Of a stretch of 5,312 bases of DNA, positions 1 through 5,312 are shown one piece after another. The translations under genes were made by a program, and so were the position numbers. Source of the DNA: DATLAN01 sp035527455 (lineage in GTDB: Bacteria > Planctomycetota > Planctomycetia > Pirellulales > Thermoguttaceae); NCBI GenBank assembly GCA_035527455.1, contig DATLAN010000615.1, positions 1 to 5,312 on the forward strand, given 5' to 3'. The notes under the pieces are model-generated. The model did no database searches, had not been told where the DNA came from, and saw only the letters and a program-made list of their open reading frames with translations. The first letter of the stretch is position 1. Every line of letters begins with the position of its first letter.

Positions 1-106
1 CCACCGCGTCCACTTTCGTCCCGGCCGACATGATCCGCGGCCAGGAGACACAATAGTCAAAGACCTCGGCAACGGACACAAACGCCAACCTCACAAACTG
101 ACCCAT
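1..106. other. Left-edge segment with two competing partial reading frames, neither assignable
   Basis: Two short open stretches reach the window edge and cannot both be real. On the plus strand a frame enters at base 3 and stops at TAG 54-56, giving a 17-residue tail (TASTFVPADMIRGQETQ) with GC-rich third positions; it would be the C-terminus of a gene convergent with the propeller gene. On the minus strand an ATG at 106-104, 42 bases after the propeller stop and just past an in-frame TAA (115-113), opens 35 codons starting MGQFVRLAFVSVAEVFDY and running off the edge; it has no clear Shine-Dalgarno. I recognise neither peptide. The sequence to the left would settle which, if either, is coding. 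Confidence 0.35.
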
Positions 107-119
107 TGAAACTTAGTGC

Positions 120-142
120 CGTTGGGGCTTGCCCTGACCTAC
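120..142 (-). repeat. Diverged copy of the GTAGGTCAGGGC palindromic repeat, after the propeller gene
   Basis: Read on the minus strand, the propeller gene's TGA (151-149) is followed within a few bases by GTAGGTCAGGGC (142-131), identical to the left arm of the repeats at 2729-2827. The right arm (GCCCCAACG, 128-120) differs from GCCCTGACG at two bases. On the plus strand both changes turn Watson-Crick pairs into G-U wobbles (U123-G136 and G124-U135), so a 7-bp stem around a CUUG loop (128-131) is still possible there; on the minus strand the same changes give A-C mismatches. There is no T-run, so it is not a typical intrinsic terminator. Confidence 0.7.
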
Positions 143-148
143 GGGGCT

Positions 149-1156
149 TCATCGCTTTCCGGGCCAATCCCAAGTCTCCAGATCGTCGCTCCACGCGATG
201 CCCAGCGAGCAGTTCGCGTCCACGTTCTCTTGCGTCTTGTTCCTCCCCGGTCCCCCGCCGTGAAAGAACATGAGGTACTTTCCCAGGCGCGGGTCGCTGC
301 GCAGGTCCAACACGAAACCGGCGGTCAGACGCGTCTCGGCCCAGGGCCACTGTGCTTGTCCCAACGTAATGAGTTCGCCCACATCGCGCCAGTTTTCGAG
401 ATCCTCCGAGCGTTTGATCCCCACGCCGTTCCCGGGAGAGTGGATGAGGATGTACTGGTCGCGATCGACCAGCACGCAGACGTTCTCGCCGCTGTCGGTC
501 CGCCCGAAGTAGTTCCAGCGCTTCAGATCGCGCGACCACGACATGCTCACGCCGGCCTGCTTGTAGAAGCACCACCACTTGCCCGGCTCGTCTTTGTCCT
601 CGATCAGGTAGGGATCGATCATCCGGCCCATGTCCTCCACGGCGACATCGGGTCCTTTGACTCGCAGCAGTTCGGGCTGGCCCCAGTGGATCAGGTCCCG
701 GCTCCGCATGATGAAGATCCGGGCGGTCTGATCGGCCCAACGCACGGGGCCGCCGCGCTGGTAGTCGGGCCGCGGGTAAGTTTGCAGGCAGAGAATCCAC
801 TCGTCGCCGTAGCGGATCACGTTGCCCGGGCTGCAGTAGTTGAGCTTCTGTCCCTTGGGTGTGATCACCAGCGGGTCCGACCAGTCGCGGAGATTCGAGG
901 AGCGGCTCAGCACCGTGTACGAGTAGATGCGGTCCTCTTCCTCGGTTCGCACCATGGTGGCATAGAGATAGAAGACGCCTTCGTGATAAACGGCCGTAGG
1001 ATCGCGATAGGCGGCGGTCCGGTCGCCGCGAATCAGGATCGGCGATGGCAGGGCGGTCAAGTCGATGCGGTCCTCGTCCGCGAGGCAAACCGGCGTGCAA
1101 GTCAAGAACAACGCAGTTAGAAGCAAGGAGCGGGCACGACGAGAAGTTGCAGTCAC
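149..1156 (-). CDS. Secreted GH43-like five-bladed beta-propeller glycoside hydrolase (family-level call)
   Basis: Predicted exported glycan-active enzyme of 335 aa, acting outside the cytoplasm. The GTG start at 1156 is chosen because AGGAGG (1170-1165) lies 8 bases upstream and a signal peptide follows at once: Arg-rich start, hydrophobic residues about 10-19, likely cleavage after A26. The open frame extends 31 codons further upstream but into promoter sequence. The body shows S-x-[DN]-L-x-x-W five times (residues 86-92, 152-158, 208-214, 250-256, 323-329), one per blade of a five-bladed propeller. YRDPTAVYHEGVFYLY (D52) resembles the GH43 general-base region and MIDPYLIED (D181) the pKa-modulator region. 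E274 in WAET is a candidate acid; this assignment is inferred from position. There is no C-terminal sandwich domain. It is divergent from the sulfatase, suggesting joint work on a sulfated polysaccharide. The substrate cannot be read from sequence; a non-catalytic sugar-binding propeller or a related GH family (GH32, GH117) is possible. Confidence 0.8.
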   Translation of the reverse strand: MTATSRRARSLLLTALFLTCTPVCLADEDRIDLTALPSPILIRGDRTAAYRDPTAVYHEGVFYLYATMVRTEEEDRIYSYTVLSRSSNLRDWSDPLVITPKGQKLNYCSPGNVIRYGDEWILCLQTYPRPDYQRGGPVRWADQTARIFIMRSRDLIHWGQPELLRVKGPDVAVEDMGRMIDPYLIEDKDEPGKWWCFYKQAGVSMSWSRDLKRWNYFGRTDSGENVCVLVDRDQYILIHSPGNGVGIKRSEDLENWRDVGELITLGQAQWPWAETRLTAGFVLDLRSDPRLGKYLMFFHGGGPGRNKTQENVDANCSLGIAWSDDLETWDWPGKR

Positions 1157-1164
1157 GACAGGTT

Positions 1165-1170
1165 CCTCCT
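1165..1170 (-). promoter_or_regulatory. Shine-Dalgarno site deciding the GTG start of the propeller gene
   Basis: AGGAGG on the minus strand with an 8-base spacer to GTG 1156-1154. It is the strongest ribosome-binding site in the window and selects this start over the upstream in-frame ATG at 1249, which would place 31 unrelated residues before the signal peptide. Confidence 0.8.
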
Positions 1171-1220
1171 CAGTTCGGCGACGCGGACGAGCGTTCCAAC
1201 CGGCGCCCGACCCGAGACGT

Positions 1221-1249
1221 TTGACATCACCAAGGCAGTATTCTACCAT
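1221..1249 (+). promoter_or_regulatory. Sigma70-type promoter for the sulfatase gene
   Basis: A perfect TTGACA (1221-1226), a 17-base spacer, then TACCAT (1244-1249), which matches TATAAT at four of six positions including the first two and the last two. The predicted transcript start near 1256 gives a leader of roughly 95 bases containing two hairpins. Sequence match only. Confidence 0.55.
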
Positions 1250-1268
1250 AGTACGCGACTCGCGTCAT
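1240..1268 (-). promoter_or_regulatory. Possible divergent promoter for the propeller gene
   Basis: On the minus strand ATGACG (1268-1263, four of six to TTGACA), a 17-base spacer and TAGAAT (1245-1240, five of six to TATAAT). Its -10 overlaps the -10 of the opposing sulfatase promoter, so the two could not easily be occupied together. The leader would be about 77 bases. Weaker than the plus-strand candidate. Confidence 0.35.
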
Positions 1269-1301
1269 CGCGAGCCGCGAGCCGCGGGGCTTGTCCCCGC
1301 G
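1259..1301 (+). repeat. Tandem hairpins and CGCGAGC heptads in the predicted sulfatase leader
   Basis: Hairpin 1 is CTCGCG (1259-1264), loop TCAT, CGCGAG (1269-1274), a perfect 6-bp stem. Hairpin 2 is CGCGGGG (1283-1289), loop CTTGT, CCCCGCG (1295-1301), a perfect 7-bp stem. Between and across them run three heptads: CGCGAGC 1269-1275, CGCGAGC 1276-1282 and the variant CGCGGGG 1283-1289. All lie just downstream of the predicted transcript start. Hairpin 2 shares the 'GGGCTTG' centre with the repeats near 2760 but has different arms. Function is unknown: a leader-stabilising structure or a second interspersed palindrome are both possible. Confidence 0.6.
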
Positions 1302-1349
1302 CGTATCCGCGCGCAAGGAATCCCAACGACCGTTTCCGGAGATACGAAA

Positions 1350-2732
1350 ATGCCCCGCGCGATCCTGACTGCCGCCATCCTGCTGTCATTCTGTCCTTCA
1401 CTCGGCGCGCTGGCCGAGCCACCCAACGTCCTGGTGATCCTCGTCGACGACCTCGGCTACGGCGACCTGAGCAGCTACGGGGCGAAGGATCTCGAGACCC
1501 CGCATATCGACCGGCTGGCCGCGCAAGGCATGCGGTTCTCCCACTTCTACGCCAACTGCACGGTCTGCTCGCCCACCCGGGCGGCCTTGCTCGCCGGCCG
1601 CTATCCCGACGCGGTCGGCGTGCCCGGGGTGATCCGCACGAATTCGAGCAGCTCCTGGGGGCTGCTGAGCCGAGACGCCGTGCTGCTGCCGGCCGTGTTG
1701 AAGAAGGCCGGCTATCGGACCGCCATGTTCGGCAAGTGGCATCTGGGCCTGGGCGAACCGAACCTGCCCAACACGCGGGGCTTCGAGTTCTTCCACGGCT
1801 TCCTCGGCGACATGATGGACGACTACTACCACCACCGCCGCGAGGGGCAGAACTACATGCGGTTGAACGACGAAACGATCGATCCGGAGGGCCACGCCAC
1901 CGACCTGTTCACCGAGTGGACCTGCCGGTGGCTGGAAGAACACGACCGGCAACGGCCGTTCTTCATCTACCTGGCCTACAACGCCCCGCACTTCCCCATC
2001 CAGCCGCCGGAGGACTGGCTGGCTCGCTACCGGGCGGAACATCCCGACGTGCCGGAGAAACGGGCGCGCAACGCCGCGCTGATCGAACACCTCGACGACG
2101 GGATCGGCCGCGTGCTGGCGACGTTGCAGCAGACGGGCCGCGCGGAGAACACGCTGGTGATCTTCACCAGCGACAACGGCGGCTCGCTACCCCATGCCCA
2201 GAGCAACGGCCCGCTGGCCGGCGGCAAACAGGACATGCTCGAGGGCGGCCTCCGCGTGCCGGCGTGCGCCGTCTGGCCGGGCAGGATCGCGCCGGGCTCG
2301 CAGAGCGACCGCGTGGCCTTGACGATGGACCTCTTCCCGACGATCTGCGAAGCGGCCGGAGTGAAGCACGAAGGCAAGCTCGACGGCCGTTCGATCCTGT
2401 CCACGCTCTTCGGGCAATCCCAACCGCCGGAGAATCGCTATCTCTTCTGGGTCCGCCTGGAAGGCGGCGGCCGCTATCACGGCACGCCCTACTACTGCGT
2501 CCGCAAGGGTGACTGGAAGCTCCTGCAAAACGGTCCCGACGAACCGAAGCGGCTGTATAACCTCCAGGACGATCCCCAGGAGACGACCGACCTGACCGAA
2601 GAGCACGTCCAAATTCGCGCCGATCTGACCGAGGCCCTCCACGCCCACGTGGATCGGTATCGCGCGGTCCCCTATCGCCTGCCCGACGGCACGGGCCCGG
2701 GCGAGATCGGCGAGCCGAGGAAGAGCCCGTAG
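1350..2732 (+). CDS. Secreted S1-family (arylsulfatase-type) sulfatase
   Basis: Hydrolyses a sulfate ester, probably on an algal or host polysaccharide, outside the cytoplasm; 460 aa, a usual S1-family length. The ATG at 1350 is chosen because GGAG (1338-1341) precedes it by 8 bases and residues 1-22 form a signal peptide ending ALA. Metal-binding D33-D34 lie in VDDLGYGD. CSPTR places the formylglycine cysteine at C73 (codon 1566-1568) with R77; this serine-type C-x-P-x-R core needs an activating enzyme encoded elsewhere. GKWHLG supplies K129 and H131, APH supplies H214, TSDNGG supplies D275-N276, and K293 sits before the LEGGLRVP motif. No expected catalytic residue is missing. The C-terminal subdomain includes RKGDWKLL and YNLQDDPQE. 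The gene diverges from the propeller gene. Its TAG stop (2730-2732) lies inside a palindromic repeat. The exact substrate is not readable. Confidence 0.96.
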   Translation: MPRAILTAAILLSFCPSLGALAEPPNVLVILVDDLGYGDLSSYGAKDLETPHIDRLAAQGMRFSHFYANCTVCSPTRAALLAGRYPDAVGVPGVIRTNSSSSWGLLSRDAVLLPAVLKKAGYRTAMFGKWHLGLGEPNLPNTRGFEFFHGFLGDMMDDYYHHRREGQNYMRLNDETIDPEGHATDLFTEWTCRWLEEHDRQRPFFIYLAYNAPHFPIQPPEDWLARYRAEHPDVPEKRARNAALIEHLDDGIGRVLATLQQTGRAENTLVIFTSDNGGSLPHAQSNGPLAGGKQDMLEGGLRVPACAVWPGRIAPGSQSDRVALTMDLFPTICEAAGVKHEGKLDGRSILSTLFGQSQPPENRYLFWVRLEGGGRYHGTPYYCVRKGDWKLLQNGPDEPKRLYNLQDDPQETTDLTEEHVQIRADLTEALHAHVDRYRAVPYRLPDGTGPGEIGEPRKSP

Positions 2733-2787
2733 GTCAGGGCTCGCCCTGACGAATGGACGTAGGTCAGGGCTTGCCCTGACGAATGGA
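2728..2787 (+). repeat. Two tandem 30-bp palindromic repeat units after the sulfatase
   Basis: Units 2728-2757 and 2758-2787 are identical except for one base (C at 2742, T at 2772). Each contains an almost perfect palindrome, GTCAGGGCTYGCCCTGAC, flanked by CGTAG on the left and GAATGGA on the right. As RNA each forms a 7-bp stem with a CUCG or CUUG loop closed by G-C; G(CUUG)C is a known extra-stable tetraloop. Bases 2730-2732 of unit 1 are the sulfatase stop codon. No T-run follows, so they are not typical intrinsic terminators. Confidence 0.9.
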
Positions 2788-2804
2788 GAGGTTGACGGCG
2801 TTCC

Positions 2805-2827
2805 CGTCAGGGCAAGCCCTGACCTAC
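2805..2827 (-). repeat. Inverted copy of the palindromic repeat
   Basis: This 23-base stretch is the exact reverse complement of 2759-2781, with a 23-base spacer (2782-2804). Tandem unit 2 and this copy could therefore fold either as two small hairpins or as one long 23-bp stem, and could promote recombination or cruciform formation. It lacks the GAATGGA flank of the two direct units. Confidence 0.9.
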
Positions 2828-2868
2828 ATCTACAAATGTGGGGTGAACCGCCACGGCGCATGTCCCCC

Positions 2869-2897
2869 TTGTGGAGGATTCCCGCGGGGTCTACAAT
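2869..2897 (+). promoter_or_regulatory. Candidate promoter for the yhaM-rnr pair
   Basis: TACAAT (2892-2897) matches the sigma70 -10 at five of six positions. A weak TTGTGG (2869-2874, three of six) lies 17 bases upstream. Predicted start near 2904 gives a leader of about 44 bases. It sits in the AT-richer part of the 215-bp gap and beyond the repeat cluster, as expected for an independent transcription unit. Confidence 0.4.
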
Positions 2898-2947
2898 TAG
2901 CTTCGGTTTGTCGTGTGTTCCTTGAAATCCTCAAAGAAAGGCCCCCG

Positions 2948-3931
2948 ATGTCGCGTCGTTACGCCAATCAACTCGGCCACAAAGAACCCGTCGACGAGGT
3001 GTTCATGGCCTCGGGAAAGCAGCTTCGCCCGAATCGCAACGGGAACCTGTATCTCCAAATCGACCTCTCCGACCGTTCCGGGACGATCGCCGCCCGAATG
3101 TGGAACGCGAATGAGACCGTGTACAAGTCGTTCGACAACGGCGACTACGTCCGGATCGAGGGCACGGCACAGTTGTTTCAGGGGGCCATGCAGGTCATCG
3201 TCACCGGGCTGACCAGGGTCGATGCGGACGAAGTGAACGAGGACGACTTCACCCAATTGGCCTCGGTCGATGTCGAGAAGCTGGTGGCACGCATGGGCGC
3301 GATCCTTCGCGGCATGTCCGACCCGCACCTGCGGAATCTGGCCGAGTGCTTCTTGCTGGACGACGCGTTCATGGCCAAGTTCACCCGGGCGCCGGCGGGC
3401 GTGAAGCACCACCACGCCTACATCGGCGGGCTGATGGAGCACATCGTCAATCTGATGGACGTCGTGTTGCGAATCTGCCCGTGCTATCCGCAGATCGACC
3501 GCGATCTGCTGCTGATGGGCGCTTTCATCCACGACGTGGGCAAGGTCGAGGAGCTGACCTACGACCGCGAACTGGCCTATTCCGACGAGGGGCAACTGAT
3601 CGGACACGTGGTGATCGCGGTGCGTATGCTCAACGAGAAGGTCCGCGAGGCGGAAAGGCTCGCCGGCGAGGCGATTCCCGAGGAGACCGTGTTGCGGCTG
3701 AAACACATGCTGGTCAGCCACCACGGCCAGTACGAGTTCGGCAGCCCCCGTTTGCCGATGACGTTGGAAGCGATCGCCCTGTATCTATTGGACAACCTCG
3801 ACGCGAAGATCAACGCCTTCGACCAGTTGATGCGCGAGGACCCGAACGTGGAAAGCCCCTGGACGCATTATCACGCCAACCTCGGCCGGAAGTTGTTCAA
3901 GGGATATGAAGGACAAGAGAAGGACAGGTGA
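2948..3931 (+). CDS. yhaM: YhaM-family 3'-5' exoribonuclease (OB fold + HD domain)
   Basis: Predicted cytoplasmic metal-dependent 3'-5' exonuclease in RNA turnover; 327 aa, close to Bacillus subtilis YhaM at about 314. The ATG at 2948 follows AAAGG (2937-2941) by 6 bases; the frame is open upstream, but that part reads through intergenic repeats. An OB-type nucleic-acid-binding fold spans about residues 15-90 (LYLQIDLSDRSGTIAARMW; GDYVRIEG). The HD phosphohydrolase domain follows from about 150: KHHHAYIGGLMEHIVNL (candidate metal ligand H165), AFIHDVGK (H195-D196), LVSHHGQYEFGSPRLP (H258-H259) and YLLDNLDAK (D282/D285). The order and spacing match YhaM. It is followed after 5 bases by RNase R, suggesting co-transcription. 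Activity on RNA rather than single-stranded DNA is inferred from the family. Confidence 0.92.
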   Translation: MSRRYANQLGHKEPVDEVFMASGKQLRPNRNGNLYLQIDLSDRSGTIAARMWNANETVYKSFDNGDYVRIEGTAQLFQGAMQVIVTGLTRVDADEVNEDDFTQLASVDVEKLVARMGAILRGMSDPHLRNLAECFLLDDAFMAKFTRAPAGVKHHHAYIGGLMEHIVNLMDVVLRICPCYPQIDRDLLLMGAFIHDVGKVEELTYDRELAYSDEGQLIGHVVIAVRMLNEKVREAERLAGEAIPEETVLRLKHMLVSHHGQYEFGSPRLPMTLEAIALYLLDNLDAKINAFDQLMREDPNVESPWTHYHANLGRKLFKGYEGQEKDR

Positions 3932-3936
3932 GGACC

Positions 3937-5312
3937 ATGGAAGACTTGCGACTCGAACAAGAGATCCTCATCCTCGTCCGGCAGTCCGGCTATCGGCCGG
4001 TGAAGCCGCGGGTGATCGCGGAGAAGCTCAAGGTGCCCAAGGATCGGGCGGCCGAGGTGAAAAAGGCCGTCAAGCGGCTGGTCGGCCGGGGAGAACTGAT
4101 CTACGGGGCCAACCACCTCGTCAAGCCGGCCGTTGCGACCGATCTGCAGAGCAATCGCGTGGTCGGTGTCTTTCGGCGGGCGGAGAAGGGTTTCGGGTTC
4201 GTGCGGCCCTCCGGGGCAGCGCCCAGCCGTGCGGAAGTCAAGGACGTCTATGTCCCGGCCAAGCGGACCCGCGACGCGGCCACCGGCGACGTGGTGTTGG
4301 TCCAGCTTCTCGAACACCGCGGTCGCCAGCCCGGGCCGCGCGGCGAAATCGTCGAAATCGTCGAGCGGCAGACCCACCAGTTCGTGGGCACGTACTTCGA
4401 GTCGGGCGGCGCCGGCTACGTGCGGGTCGACGGCACGTTGTTCGCCCAGCCGATCCGCGTCGGCGATCCCGGGGCCAAGAATGCCCAAGTGGATGACAAG
4501 GTCGTCTTCGAGATGGTCCGCTTTCCCTCGCCCATCCACGAGGGCGAAGGCGTCGTCACGGAGGTACTCGGCCCGCGGGGCAAGCCGGGGGTCGACACCC
4601 TGTCGATCATTCGCGAGTTCGATCTGCCCGACGCCTTCGCCGAAGATGCGCTGGAAGGGGCCCGGCAACAGGCCGAGGCGTTCGACGAGGTGATTCCCGA
4701 AGAACGGCTCGACCTGACCGGCGAGACGGTCATCACCATCGATCCGAAAGACGCCCGGGATTTCGACGACGCGATTTCGCTCGAAAGGCTGGAAAACGGC
4801 CACTGGCGGCTGGGCGTACACATCGCCGACGTATCCCATTTCGTGCAGCCCAGGACGGCGCTGGACCGCGAGGCCCAGAACCGGGCCACCAGCGTCTATC
4901 TGCCCGACCGGGTGATCCCCATGCTGCCGGAGGTCATCTCCAACAGCCTGGCCAGCCTTCAGCCGCGGAAGGTCCGCTACACGAAATCGGCGATCCTGGA
5001 GTTTACGGCCGACGGGGTGAGGGTGTCGACCGAACTGCACGCGGCGGCCATCAAGAGCGATAAACGGCTGGACTACGAGCAGGTCGACCAGTTCCTGGCC
5101 GATCGGGACACCTGGCGGCGAAAGCTGGGGGCGAAGGTACACGGCTTGTTGGGCCGGATGCACGAGTTGGCCATGATCCTCCGCCGCCGGCGGATGACGC
5201 GCGGCGCCCTGCAACTGGACATGCCGGAAGTGAAGGTCGATCTGGACCGGCAAGGCCTCGTTTCGGGCGCGCACGTGGTCGAGCACACCGAAAGCCACCA
5301 GATCATCGAGGA
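3937..5312 (+). CDS. rnr: Ribonuclease R, N-terminal part (runs off the right edge)
   Basis: Processive 3'-5' exoribonuclease that degrades structured RNA in the cytoplasm. 458 codons are visible; E. coli RNase R has 813, so the rest of RNB and any S1 domain lie outside. In order: winged helix about 1-60 (ILILVRQSGYRPVKPRVIAEKL), cold-shock domain 1 about 75-135 (GVFRRAEKGFGFVRP, DVYVP), cold-shock domain 2 about 149-222, and RNB from about 258. DPKDARDFDDAI gives D269, D275, D277 and D278, equivalent to the E. coli metal-binding/catalytic aspartates around D272-D281. GVHIADVSHFV, TSVYLPDRVIPMLPE and ESHQIIE also match. The ATG at 3937 has AGGTG (3926-3930) 6 bases upstream. An in-frame GTG at 3928 would overlap the yhaM stop as GTGA and is a real alternative. 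The winged helix separates it from RNase II. Confidence 0.96.
   Translation, partial: MEDLRLEQEILILVRQSGYRPVKPRVIAEKLKVPKDRAAEVKKAVKRLVGRGELIYGANHLVKPAVATDLQSNRVVGVFRRAEKGFGFVRPSGAAPSRAEVKDVYVPAKRTRDAATGDVVLVQLLEHRGRQPGPRGEIVEIVERQTHQFVGTYFESGGAGYVRVDGTLFAQPIRVGDPGAKNAQVDDKVVFEMVRFPSPIHEGEGVVTEVLGPRGKPGVDTLSIIREFDLPDAFAEDALEGARQQAEAFDEVIPEERLDLTGETVITIDPKDARDFDDAISLERLENGHWRLGVHIADVSHFVQPRTALDREAQNRATSVYLPDRVIPMLPEVISNSLASLQPRKVRYTKSAILEFTADGVRVSTELHAAAIKSDKRLDYEQVDQFLADRDTWRRKLGAKVHGLLGRMHELAMILRRRRMTRGALQLDMPEVKVDLDRQGLVSGAHVVEHTESHQIIE

Noticed and set aside
57..1120. Long open frames of 347 codons (minus) and 334 codons (plus) over the propeller gene
   Set aside because: Both overlap the propeller frame, which has a signal peptide, a strong Shine-Dalgarno and five blade motifs; the alternatives have none of these.
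1065..1349. Upstream extension of the sulfatase frame by 95 codons
   Set aside because: It runs antisense through the propeller gene's signal-peptide region and through the promoter; GGAG plus a signal peptide place the start at 1350.
1398..2512. Open frames on both strands inside the sulfatase gene
   Set aside because: The sulfatase frame holds every catalytic motif; the others are low-complexity GC-rich shadows.
2728..2787. CRISPR array
   Set aside because: The two 30-bp units abut directly with no spacer, and no cas gene is present.
2759..2827. Intrinsic terminator after the sulfatase
   Set aside because: The hairpins are strong but no T-run follows any of them, so I list them only as repeats.
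2783..2947. Upstream extension of the yhaM frame by 55 codons
   Set aside because: It reads through the inverted repeat and the candidate promoter, and YhaM homology begins after 2948.
3871..5298. 475-codon open frame on the minus strand opposite RNase R
   Set aside because: It is a shadow of the RNase R frame: the plus strand carries a full set of RNase R motifs, and the minus translation has no recognisable domain and the His/Arg/Pro/Gly-rich look of GC-rich antisense frames.
1..5312. A new defence, mobile or biosynthetic system
   Set aside because: All four main genes belong to known families; there is no transposase, toxin, nuclease-effector or biosynthetic signature. The unexplained content is limited to the repeats and leader structures.

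Overview
The window is GC-rich bacterial chromosome. It carries two secreted carbohydrate-active genes in divergent orientation, then a cytoplasmic RNA-decay gene pair, with copies of a small palindromic repeat in the gaps. A signal-peptide sulfatase with an AYNAPH/PPEDW-type core, next to a secreted five-bladed propeller of the GH43 type, suggests Planctomycetes (Pirellulales-like) or a close PVC relative. This is inferred from gene content and style; no marker gene in the window proves it.

Layout. Bases 1-148 are the left edge: no gene can be assigned, but there is a diverged copy of the repeat just after the propeller stop codon. Bases 149-1156 (minus) encode a 335-aa exported glycoside-hydrolase-43-like protein. 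The 193-bp divergent spacer (1157-1349) holds a convincing sigma70-type promoter towards the sulfatase, a weaker overlapping one towards the propeller gene, and two hairpins in the predicted sulfatase leader. Bases 1350-2732 (plus) encode a 460-aa exported S1-family sulfatase with an intact CSPTR formylglycine motif. Bases 2728-2827 hold two 30-bp tandem repeat units plus an inverted copy; the first unit supplies the sulfatase stop codon. A TACAAT promoter candidate follows. Bases 2948-3931 (plus) encode a YhaM-type OB-fold/HD-domain 3'-5' exoribonuclease. It is followed, almost without a gap, by RNase R (3937 to past the right edge; 458 codons visible, winged helix, two cold-shock domains and the start of the RNB domain).

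The divergent pair looks like a small sulfated-glycan module: the sulfatase would remove sulfate esters and the propeller would cleave or bind the glycan, both outside the cytoplasm. The second pair looks like a two-gene operon of two unrelated 3'-5' exoribonucleases. I found no CRISPR array, transposase, tRNA, rRNA or defence system, and no clear new system. The most unusual features are the palindromic repeat family placed at gene ends, the overlapping divergent promoters with a structured leader, and the yhaM-rnr coupling.
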